Shown piece by piece: positions 1 to 6,510 of a stretch of 25,358 nucleotides of DNA. Below the pieces are notes generated by a model that was not told the DNA's origin, ran no database searches, and was given only the letters and a program-made list of their open reading frames with translations. The DNA comes from Robiginitomaculum sp. Lineage in GTDB: Bacteria > Pseudomonadota > Alphaproteobacteria > Caulobacterales > Maricaulaceae. Where the stretch lies: the NCBI GenBank assembly GCA_021647375.1, contig JAKIUV010000038.1:1-25358 (forward strand). The letters run 5' to 3'. The translations under genes were made by a program, and so were the position numbers. The number at the start of each line of letters is the position of its first letter. Positions within the stretch are counted from its first letter, which is position 1.

Positions 1-405
1 TGGTTTTCGAAGGGCTGATTGTGTTTTTGTATAAGATGATCCATACCCGTAAGTTGTAGTAACATGCCGAGTGTACTGACGCGCATAAAGCGGTGTACCT
101 ATTGGGAGAGTTTTAGTTTTACTCGTATACCCCATTTTCGACACATCTTCAAAGGTAAGAGGGGTTTCCAAAACTGCCGTCCTAATATTTTCGACATCAG
201 TAATAGCAAATGCTGATTCTTCCCCGTGTTTTCCAGGAATAGTATCCCATTCACCTTGGGCAAGTTTTATGCCGAAGCTACCTTGCCATAACGCAGGTGC
301 GGGTTCCGTTGGTTCGACATATGTCGCAGTTGCACATCCGGTCAATATTAACACACTAAAGCTTAGCGCATATAGTTTGCTCGTATTATTTATTATTCGG
401 CTCAT
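1..405 (-). CDS. Putative lipoprotein, C-terminus beyond the window
   Basis: This frame stays open from an ATG at 405 to the left edge (135 codons), so its C-terminus is not seen. The N-terminus is a lipoprotein signal: a short polar start, a hydrophobic stretch (YALSFSVLILTGC) and a lipobox LTGC with the acylated Cys at residue 24. The product would therefore be a membrane-anchored envelope lipoprotein. The mature part is rich in Thr, Tyr and Ser and matches no family I recognise. A GGAGA ribosome site (411-415) sits 5 bases before the ATG. The gene follows gatA on the same strand after 17 bases and is probably co-transcribed with it. The function is unknown. The lipoprotein call is firm; anything further would be guesswork. 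Confidence 0.8.
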   Translation of the reverse strand, partial: MSRIINNTSKLYALSFSVLILTGCATATYVEPTEPAPALWQGSFGIKLAQGEWDTIPGKHGEESAFAITDVENIRTAVLETPLTFEDVSKMGYTSKTKTLPIGTPLYARQYTRHVTTTYGYGSSYTKTQSALRKP

Positions 406-422
406 TCTTTTCTCCATTTATT

Positions 423-1901
423 TTATACCCACCACTTCTTAGGTTTGGCCGTGAATGCGGCTGCTTTTTCTAGGGCGGCGCCGGCTGCGAAGACTGTTTC
501 TTCATCAAGGGCGCGACCTATGATTTGTAGACCCAAAGGAAGCCCGTCTTTGTCTAGGGCTGCGGGGACGCTTATGCCCGGTAGGCCAGCTAGGTTTGCC
601 GTTACTGTGAATATGTCGTTTAGGTACATGGTCACAGGGTCATTGACTTTGCGGCCTATGGGGAAGGCTGCGCTGGGGCAGGTTGGGGTCAGGAGAGCGT
701 CGCATATCTCCCACGCATTGGTGAAATCTTCGGCGATACGTGTGCGCACTTTTTGGGCTTGTAGATAATAGGCGTCGTAATATCCGGCGGACAGCACATA
801 GGTGCCTATCATGATACGGCGGCGAACCTCTTTGCCAAAGCCAGCGGCGCGGGTGACTTCATAGGTGTCGTTCAAATCTTCACCTTCGACCCGCACGCCG
901 TAGCGCATACCATCATAGCGAGCCAAATTGCTTGAGCATTCAGCGGGGGCGACAATATAATAGGCGGGCAATGCGTATTTCGTATGCGGCAGGGACACAG
1001 GCACAATTTCTACGCCAGCATCTTTGAGCCATTCAATACCCTGCTGCCACAAATCATCTATTTCGCCCGGCATACCGTCCATAGTGTATTCTTTGGGGAT
1101 GCCAATGCGTAAGCCCTTGATAGAACGGTCACAGGCGGCGGAAAAATCTGGCAGGTCTTTGTTGATAGATGTGCTGTCTTTGGGGTCATACCCGGCCATG
1201 GATTGCAACATAATGGCGCTGTCTTTGACGGTGCGGGTGATGGGGCCGGCTTGGTCAAGGGACGACGCAAAGGCAACAATCCCCCAGCGCGAACAACGGC
1301 CATAGGTCGGTTTAATCCCGACCGTTCCGGTAAAACTAGCGGGCTGGCGGATTGAACCGCCCGTGTCCGTTGCAGTTGCGGCCAGGCACATATTGGCGGC
1401 GACAACTGTGGCTGAACCACCGGACGAGCCGCCCGGCACCAATTCTGCGTCATTCTTCCCCTCAGGTTTCCAAGGATTAACCACAGAACCAAATGCGGAG
1501 GTTTCGTTGGAACTCCCCATAGCAAATTCGTCCAAATTCAGCTTGCCGAGCATGACCATGCCGTCCTGCTTCATATTGGCCGTGACCGTGCTTTCATATT
1601 GGGGCTTAAACTCGCCGAGGATTTTACTGCCCGCCGTGGTTTTTACGTTTTCGGTGCAGAACAAATCTTTGATACCAATGGGCGCCCCCTCCAGCGCACC
1701 GCCTTCGCCATTGGCGAGCTTGGCATCGGAAGCTTTGGCGGCATCGAGCGCATTTTCGAAATCCGTGGTGATAAAGGCATTGAGATCCGCGCCGTCCATA
1801 CAGGCTTCGATATGGGCTTTGGTAATCTCGACCGACGAGAAATCTCTGGCTTTCAGGCCAGCCAAAGCGGCTTCGAGGGTGAGGGCTGTTAAATCTGACA
1901 T
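423..1901 (-). CDS. gatA: Asp-tRNA(Asn)/Glu-tRNA(Gln) amidotransferase subunit A
   Basis: GatA is the amidase subunit of GatCAB. It releases ammonia from glutamine for GatB, which converts misacylated Glu-tRNA(Gln) or Asp-tRNA(Asn) to the amide form. The Ser-cisSer-Lys signature is complete: Lys about 78 in GIKDLF, the cis-Ser about 159 in GGSSGGS, and the nucleophile Ser about 183 in TDTGGSIRQP. The length of about 492 residues and the KKWWV C-terminus are usual for the family. I chose ATG 1901 as the start because GGGGG at 1907-1911 lies 5 bases ahead; the GTG at 1907 overlaps that site and is unlikely. The gene follows gatC on the same strand (gatC stop at 1911-1913). No gatB follows: the next gene is a lipoprotein. 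Confidence 0.97.
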   Translation of the reverse strand: MSDLTALTLEAALAGLKARDFSSVEITKAHIEACMDGADLNAFITTDFENALDAAKASDAKLANGEGGALEGAPIGIKDLFCTENVKTTAGSKILGEFKPQYESTVTANMKQDGMVMLGKLNLDEFAMGSSNETSAFGSVVNPWKPEGKNDAELVPGGSSGGSATVVAANMCLAATATDTGGSIRQPASFTGTVGIKPTYGRCSRWGIVAFASSLDQAGPITRTVKDSAIMLQSMAGYDPKDSTSINKDLPDFSAACDRSIKGLRIGIPKEYTMDGMPGEIDDLWQQGIEWLKDAGVEIVPVSLPHTKYALPAYYIVAPAECSSNLARYDGMRYGVRVEGEDLNDTYEVTRAAGFGKEVRRRIMIGTYVLSAGYYDAYYLQAQKVRTRIAEDFTNAWEICDALLTPTCPSAAFPIGRKVNDPVTMYLNDIFTVTANLAGLPGISVPAALDKDGLPLGLQIIGRALDEETVFAAGAALEKAAAFTAKPKKWWV

Positions 1902-1910
1902 ATCCACCCC

Positions 1911-2213
1911 CTACTCTACCGACCGGGGAACAACGAAATAGCCCGCTTCGGTTTTGGGCGCATTGGCCAGAACTTTGTCCCGCACACCGCCGTCCGTGAT
2001 GACATCTGCACGCATGGGTGCAGGCATTTCCACGGCTGAGGTCATAGGCTCGACACCCTCAACATCAACCTCGCCCAATTGTTCAATCCAGGCCAATATC
2101 CCGTTCATTTCGTCGGCCAAATGCGCCAGCCTGTCGTCTTCTACATGCAAGCGCGAAAGCCGTGCGATTTTCTTAACTGTTTCGGCGGTAACGCCACTAT
2201 TCTTATCACTCAC
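1911..2213 (-). CDS. gatC: Asp-tRNA(Asn)/Glu-tRNA(Gln) amidotransferase subunit C
   Basis: GatC is the small subunit that wraps around and stabilises GatA in the GatCAB complex. The protein (100 residues) carries the family features: the N-terminal helix TAETVKKIARLSRL, the segment with MNGILAWIEQL, the conserved VEGVEPMTSAVEM stretch and the RADVITDGGVRDKVLANAP region, ending in FVVPRSVE. I chose the GTG start at 2213 because a perfect AAGGAG (2221-2226) lies 7 bases upstream. A longer version from TTG 2234 would place that site inside the gene. It is the first gene of the gatCA unit and diverges from a small membrane protein gene across 38 bases, so both promoters must lie in or near that gap. 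Confidence 0.95.
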   Translation of the reverse strand: MSDKNSGVTAETVKKIARLSRLHVEDDRLAHLADEMNGILAWIEQLGEVDVEGVEPMTSAVEMPAPMRADVITDGGVRDKVLANAPKTEAGYFVVPRSVE

Positions 2214-2251
2214 GAAAGTGCTCCTTAAAATCAAGCCCCTAAATATCAGGC

Positions 2252-2524
2252 ATGTCGCTTAACAGGCGCGGCCTTGCGGGGCAAGAATTATTGGCGCATA
2301 TATATGTGCATATGAGATTTTTGACCGTATTTTTCCGCATGGCCCGTGCCTATCTGTTTTATCCAACTATGGTTGGGTTGTTTCTTTGGCTATATTTCAC
2401 GGGTGCGCACTGGTTTTTTGGCGCAGCTGTGATTGCAGCCATCTTGATTCTTGATCCAATTTGGCGGGTTTTAGCGCGAAATACACTCAAATCCCATAGA
2501 AAGGAGCCTCCGCGCACCAAATGA
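2252..2524 (+). CDS. Small hydrophobic membrane protein, function unknown
   Basis: A 90-codon frame ends at a TGA at 2522-2524. Its middle is strongly hydrophobic (about residues 38-68, with YPTMVGLFLWLYF and GAAVIAAILIL), giving one long or two short membrane segments. It ends in a basic tail (ARNTLKSHRKEPPRTK), which suggests a cytoplasmic C-terminus. No ribosome site is clear. ATG 2252 has only CAGG close by, and the in-frame ATG codons at 2312 and 2336 have none, so the true start could be any of these; the first 20 residues are the least protein-like part. I recognise no family. It diverges from gatC. I infer it is a real gene from the coherent membrane-protein composition, with moderate confidence. 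Confidence 0.5.
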   Translation: MSLNRRGLAGQELLAHIYVHMRFLTVFFRMARAYLFYPTMVGLFLWLYFTGAHWFFGAAVIAAILILDPIWRVLARNTLKSHRKEPPRTK

Positions 2525-2841
2525 CTGCAACCTAAGAATATTTTTTATATTAACAACAACTATTAGTGGTTTTTTTATTTTTACTCTGCTATACCGATTC
2601 GTAGGCGGGGCGGGTTTCCCAATGATCCCTCCGCTGCGGTAGCGCACAAGCGCCCTTGCTACCGAAAAGGTGGGCTGGTCATTGGTCTCTACTTCATCCC
2701 AATGAGCTTAATGACCAGCCACCAACCTTTCACTCCTTCCTATAAAATTAAAAAACAAACGCTTTGCCATAATTTCGGCGAAGTTTCGCCACATTCATAA
2801 TTAACCATGAAATTCTGGGAGGGCGTTTTAAGGAGATGATC
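2525..2841. other. 317-base gap with an AT-rich left part and structured centre
   Basis: No convincing gene is seen here. The left part (2525-2590) is AT-rich with T runs. The centre (about 2600-2733) is GC-richer and dominated by inverted repeats, described separately. The right part (2740-2835) is AT-rich and probably holds the promoter of the secreted protein gene that starts at 2842. It includes a GGCGAA-GT-TTCGCC palindrome at 2777-2790 and a TTAACCAT octamer at 2801-2808. I see no tRNA, and no pattern I recognise as SRP RNA, tmRNA or RNase P RNA. Confidence 0.6.
2581..2733 (-). other. Structured element with competing inverted repeats and a broken mini-frame
   Basis: GGCTGGTCATT (2673-2683) is the exact reverse complement of AATGACCAGCC (2710-2720), and the stem extends imperfectly to about 2665 and 2730. 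CGGTAGC (2637-2643) pairs exactly with GCTACCG (2658-2664). CCAATGA occurs at 2619-2625 and 2699-2705, and either copy can pair with TCATTGG at 2679-2685, so the helices exclude one another. On the minus strand AAGGAG stands next to a GTG (2733) that opens a frame beginning VKGWWLVIKLIGMK. The frame is broken by two TAG codons (2689-2691 and 2659-2661) and ends at TAA 2581-2583. It could be a structured RNA, an attenuator-like leader or a dispersed intergenic repeat. The strand of function is not certain. Confidence 0.4.
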
Positions 2842-3396
2842 ATGTCATATTTTAAATACCGAAAACGCAAAACGACTTTAAAATCAATTTTATTGCTTTT
2901 GGGGCTAACTGTAATTGCATCCGCACTTATGACGAGCCAAGCATTTGCCGATCCGCAAAAAAAGGTCGACGATGCGGTAGAAACAATTGAAGAAACAGCA
3001 AAAGATGCCGCCAAGGACAAAATGAAAGCGCCTATGGAATTGCCGCAAGTTGACGAGGGCACTGATGGCGTAATGAAAACCAATCCCCCAGTCATCAATG
3101 CGCCGGAAGTGCCTGAAATAGCTGTACCAGAAGCAACAAAAGAACCATCTATAGACACAACAATGGAAGCACCTGGGACGAAAGAACCAGCAGAGTTTTC
3201 CACGACTATACCGGGTATAGCAGCACCGACCCTCGATTTGGCGCAATCCTGTTATAAGCAAGAAAACGGTGTGATGGAATGTATCTGTGAAGGCGACAAG
3301 GCTTGTGCAGATCTAACAAATTCCGACATTTGCGAGCCGGGCACCAATTGGCGTAATGTAAAAGGGTTTGGTGGGTGTACGAAAAAAGCCGAATAA
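2842..3396 (+). CDS. Secreted protein with acidic/Pro-rich middle and Cys-rich C-terminus
   Basis: The start is ATG 2842, because AAGGAG at 2830-2835 is 6 bases ahead; ATG 2836 abuts that site and is ruled out. The product is 184 residues. A basic N-terminus (YFKYRKRKTTLK), a hydrophobic core (SILLLLGLTVIASAL) and an AFA-D cleavage site near residue 36 make an exported protein. Residues 37-62 are Lys/Glu/Ala-rich and probably helical. Residues 63-130 are rich in Pro, Glu and Thr and probably disordered. Residues 137-179 contain six Cys (137, 147, 149, 155, 164, 179), consistent with disulfides or metal binding in the periplasm. I recognise no family. It converges on gltX with a 15-base gap. 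Confidence 0.8.
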   Translation: MSYFKYRKRKTTLKSILLLLGLTVIASALMTSQAFADPQKKVDDAVETIEETAKDAAKDKMKAPMELPQVDEGTDGVMKTNPPVINAPEVPEIAVPEATKEPSIDTTMEAPGTKEPAEFSTTIPGIAAPTLDLAQSCYKQENGVMECICEGDKACADLTNSDICEPGTNWRNVKGFGGCTKKAE

Positions 3397-3397
3397 C

Positions 3398-3439
3398 CCG
3401 CCTAAAAGTTATTAGCCCGCTTTACCCATAAGGCGGGCT
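3398..3439. terminator. GC-rich hairpin between convergent genes, possible terminator
   Basis: AGCCCGC (3414-3420) pairs exactly with GCGGGCT (3433-3439) across a 12-base loop. CCCGCC (3398-3403) could instead pair with GGCGGG (3432-3437). The hairpin lies just after the plus-strand secreted-protein gene and covers the last codons and stop of gltX. It may serve as a weak terminator for the plus-strand gene (TTTCGCCCTTT follows). The T run is short on both strands, so efficiency is doubtful. Confidence 0.4.
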
Positions 3440-4752
3440 TTCGCCCTTTCCGTACCGAGCAGAGGCAGTATCTGATCCATACTCGGTCCGCGTTGCCGCC
3501 CGGTCAAAGCCATACGCAAGGGTAGGAAAAGTGTTTTACCCTTACGCCCTGTGGCTTCTTTCAAGGCGCTCGTCCATGCACCCCATGTGTTTTCATCTAT
3601 ATTGCCCGTGAGCATCTCAGCGGCTTTTGCGCAAAAATCGGCGTCCTCATTGGCGATTTGCCCCGGCATCGGCGCATATATAACCGTTGACCAACCAGCA
3701 GCGTCCCCAAGTTTATCTAGGTTTGCGCGGACTAGAAGCCAGAAGTCCTCACCGCCTGCGACACCGAGCGCGTCCAGACGGTCTTTGACATCGGCGTAAG
3801 GTGTTTCGTGCAACAGGCGGGCATTAACCAAGGCCAGCTCTTTCTCGTCGAACCGCGCAGGCGCCCGTCCGATCTTGCTAAAGGCAAATTCCTCGACCAG
3901 CTCTGCCATAGATTGGCGGGCTTCAACCGGGTCAGATGTGCCTATTTTCGCAAGCAGACTACAAATTGCCAAAGGCTCTATACCCTGTGCGCGCAACTGA
4001 TCCATAGACAGAGAGCCAAGGCGTTTGGATAGACCTTTGCCGTCACTACCGACCAATAAGGGTGTGTGGGCAAATTTGGGCACGGCACCGCCTAATGCCT
4101 CAAATATTTCGATTTGTGCGCCGGAATTGGTCACATGATCTTCACCGCGAATAATATGGGTGATATTAGCATCAATATCGTCGACGACGCTGGGCAATGT
4201 ATAAAGGTAAGAACCATCACCGCGTATCAACACCGGATCGGACAGGGATGATGTATCAATGTTTTGTGTGCCGCGCACCATATCGTCCCAGCTTGTAGTT
4301 TTACCAGAAAGCTTAAACCGCCAGTGGGGCGTGCGCCCCTCGGCTTCCAATTTGGCTTTGTCTTCAGGGGTTAGGCTAAGCCCTGTGCGGTCATAAACGG
4401 GCGGCTTGCCTTGGGCGCGCAGAATTTTGCGCTGGCGGTCAAGCTCTTCGCTCGTCTCGTAACATGCGTAGAGAAGCCCGGCTTCGCGCAAATTATTGGC
4501 CGCATCATCATATATATCAAAGCGGTCGGACTGATTGAAACTCGAACTCCAATTCATACCGAGCCAAGATAAATCTTCCTTTATCCCGTCCTCATAGGCT
4601 TTGGTGGAACGTCCCGTATCCGTATCGTCAATACGCAGGATAAATTCCCCACCTTCTCTTGCGGCAAAAAGCCAATTAACCAAAGCAGTGCGGACATTAC
4701 CCACATGCAATTTCCCGGTTGGAGACGGTGCAAATCTTACGATTGGTTTCAT
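3412..4752 (-). CDS. gltX: Glutamyl-tRNA synthetase
   Basis: GluRS charges tRNA(Glu) with glutamate. In bacteria with GatCAB it, or a paralogue, often also charges tRNA(Gln). The class I signatures are present: FAPSPTGKLHVGN, where HVGN at 16-19 is the HIGH motif; the FILRIDDTDTGRS segment; HIIRGEDHVTN near residue 200; and GLSKR at 240-244 as the KMSKS-type loop. The length of 446 residues is slightly short for bacterial GluRS (about 470). The start ATG 4752 is well supported by the conserved N-terminus, although its ribosome site is weak. The gene lies 22 bases after nadE on the same strand and is likely in one transcript with it. Whether it discriminates tRNA(Glu) from tRNA(Gln) cannot be read from the sequence. 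Confidence 0.96.
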   Translation of the reverse strand: MKPIVRFAPSPTGKLHVGNVRTALVNWLFAAREGGEFILRIDDTDTGRSTKAYEDGIKEDLSWLGMNWSSSFNQSDRFDIYDDAANNLREAGLLYACYETSEELDRQRKILRAQGKPPVYDRTGLSLTPEDKAKLEAEGRTPHWRFKLSGKTTSWDDMVRGTQNIDTSSLSDPVLIRGDGSYLYTLPSVVDDIDANITHIIRGEDHVTNSGAQIEIFEALGGAVPKFAHTPLLVGSDGKGLSKRLGSLSMDQLRAQGIEPLAICSLLAKIGTSDPVEARQSMAELVEEFAFSKIGRAPARFDEKELALVNARLLHETPYADVKDRLDALGVAGGEDFWLLVRANLDKLGDAAGWSTVIYAPMPGQIANEDADFCAKAAEMLTGNIDENTWGAWTSALKEATGRKGKTLFLPLRMALTGRQRGPSMDQILPLLGTERAKARLMGKAG

Positions 4753-4774
4753 GTTCTATTCCAAATCTTCATAT

Positions 4775-6442
4775 CTAATCGGGGACTTTATCCCGGTATT
4801 TGTTGGTGATCGGATAACGACGATCGCGACCAAAATTTCTATTGCCTATTTTGACGCCCGGCGGGGCTTGTCGGCGTTTGTATTCTGCGATGTGCAACAG
4901 GTGTTGTATCCGGCGCACGGTTTCGGGCTTATGCCCTCTCGCCAATATTTCTTCAACTGGTAATTCTTGTTCTATCAGCCCGTACAGAATATCGTCCAGC
5001 ACCTCATATTCCGGCAAGCTATCTTGGTCGGTTTGGTCGGGGCGCAATTCCGCCGACGGGGCTTTGGTTATTATCCTATTGGGTATCGGGCTTGCGGGTC
5101 CCATTAAACCCTCAGGGTGATTTTCGTTGCGCCACCTAACCAGGTCATAAACTTCGGTTTTATAGACATCTTTGAGCGGGTTAAATCCGCCGCACATATC
5201 GCCGTAGAGCGTGGCATACCCCACCGCCATTTCGGATTTATTGCCCGTCGTCACCACCATAGGCCCGAACTTATTGGACAGCGCCATTAGGGTTACGGCG
5301 CGGATACGGGACTGGATATTTTCTTCGGTTGTGTCTGGAGTGGTGCCCTCGAAATGCCCAGAGAGCATCTCCCCGAACGCATCGACTGCGGGCGGAATGG
5401 CGATAATATCGTATTTGCAGCCAAGTCGCTTAGCACAAGCTTTGGCGTCTTCGAGGCTGTCACTAGATGTATATTTGGACGGCATCATCACGCACCAAAC
5501 CCGCTCAGGCCCCAGCGCATCTACGGCAATCGCCGCCGCCATAGCGCTATCGACCCCGCCCGACATGCCGAGAATTATTTGTTTGAAACCGTTCTTATTG
5601 ACATAATCACCCAGCCCCAAACACATTGCCCGCCAATCGGCTTCCATCTGGTCTAGTTGCGGCAGATTGGTTTCGCTTTTGCATGTCCATTTATCACCAG
5701 ACTTTGTCCAAGTTGCGACTTCGAAAGCTTCTTCAAAGGACGGCAAGAATTGACGGATTTTATCATCAGCAGTCATACTAAAGGACGAACCATCAAACAC
5801 CAATTCATCTTGCCCGCCGACTTGGTTAACATAGACCAGAGGCAGCCCAGCCCGATCAATCCGGTCTTGGACAACATGCAAGCGTTCGTCCCGTGCCGTG
5901 CGGCGGTAAGGCGAACCATTGGGGGAGATAAGAATTTCCGCGCCGTGGTCTGCCAAATGTTTGGCCACACCCGCATGCCAAATATCTTCGCAAATAGGCA
6001 GGCCGATTTTTACGCCGCAAATTTCTACGGGCCTTGGGAGCGGCCCCGCCTTAAATACCCGTATCTCGTCAAATACACCATAATTGGGTAGTCTGTGCTT
6101 GAAGCGCTTATCGGTAATTTTGCCGTCGCGCATGACAAGTACGGCAGAATATAATTTACCCCGGTGCAACCACGGTGTCGAAAATATCACAGCGGGGCCA
6201 TTTTTGGTGATTTTAGCAAATTCCAAAGCCTCACCCCGACAATCCGCAACCGCAGCCGGTTTCAAAACCAGGTCTTCTGGCGGATAACCGATGACAAATA
6301 ACTCCGGCAAAACCAGAATATCTGCACCCTCATCTTTGGCTCGCCTATAAGCATGTCGCGCCTTGGCCATATTCCCGGCTAAATCCCCAACAGTGGGATT
6401 GAGTTGTGCCGAGGCTATTTTCAGTGTGTGTGTCATAAACAT
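4775..6442 (-). CDS. nadE: Glutamine-dependent NAD+ synthase
   Basis: This cytoplasmic enzyme makes NAD+ from deamido-NAD+ and ATP, using ammonia released from glutamine by its own N-terminal domain. The nitrilase-type glutaminase (about residues 5-260) has the Glu-Lys-Cys triad: E47 in LPELF, K115 in KHRLPNYGVFDE and C151 in PICEDIW. The synthetase domain (about 270-555) has the P-loop SGGVDS at 294-299 and the TTGNKSE segment. The length of 555 residues fits the two-domain form. The start may be ATG 6442 or ATG 6436 (MTHTLK); neither has a strong ribosome site, and the shorter form looks more like the family. It diverges from pepN across a 68-base gap and precedes gltX. Confidence 0.96.
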   Translation of the reverse strand: MFMTHTLKIASAQLNPTVGDLAGNMAKARHAYRRAKDEGADILVLPELFVIGYPPEDLVLKPAAVADCRGEALEFAKITKNGPAVIFSTPWLHRGKLYSAVLVMRDGKITDKRFKHRLPNYGVFDEIRVFKAGPLPRPVEICGVKIGLPICEDIWHAGVAKHLADHGAEILISPNGSPYRRTARDERLHVVQDRIDRAGLPLVYVNQVGGQDELVFDGSSFSMTADDKIRQFLPSFEEAFEVATWTKSGDKWTCKSETNLPQLDQMEADWRAMCLGLGDYVNKNGFKQIILGMSGGVDSAMAAAIAVDALGPERVWCVMMPSKYTSSDSLEDAKACAKRLGCKYDIIAIPPAVDAFGEMLSGHFEGTTPDTTEENIQSRIRAVTLMALSNKFGPMVVTTGNKSEMAVGYATLYGDMCGGFNPLKDVYKTEVYDLVRWRNENHPEGLMGPASPIPNRIITKAPSAELRPDQTDQDSLPEYEVLDDILYGLIEQELPVEEILARGHKPETVRRIQHLLHIAEYKRRQAPPGVKIGNRNFGRDRRYPITNKYRDKVPD

Positions 6443-6466
6443 GTTCTACCAGTCTGAACGAAGCTT

Positions 6467-6510
6467 GCAATCTTTATCGGCTCTTGTCATATGACCCGCA
6501 GGAGAAAAAC
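6467..6510 (+). promoter_or_regulatory. Possible pepN promoter and ribosome site
   Basis: A TTGCAA at about 6467 is followed 17 bases later by CATATG, a weak fit to a sigma-70-type promoter (the -35 is fair, the -10 poor). CAGGAG at 6499-6504 is a clear ribosome site 6 bases before ATG 6511. The ribosome site is firm; the promoter is a guess from spacing. Confidence 0.35.

Noticed and set aside
1363..1941. 192-codon plus-strand frame opposite gatA
   Set aside because: It is the antisense shadow of gatA, a fully conserved gene, and has no ribosome site or family likeness.
2581..2733. A real 50-codon protein read through two amber codons
   Set aside because: No evidence of amber suppression or pyrrolysine genes in the window, and AAGGAG abuts the GTG too closely for good initiation; kept only as part of the structured element.
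2748..3203. 151-codon minus-strand frame opposite the secreted protein gene
   Set aside because: The plus frame has a good ribosome site, a signal peptide and clustered Cys; the minus frame is a Ser/Thr-rich mirror of it.
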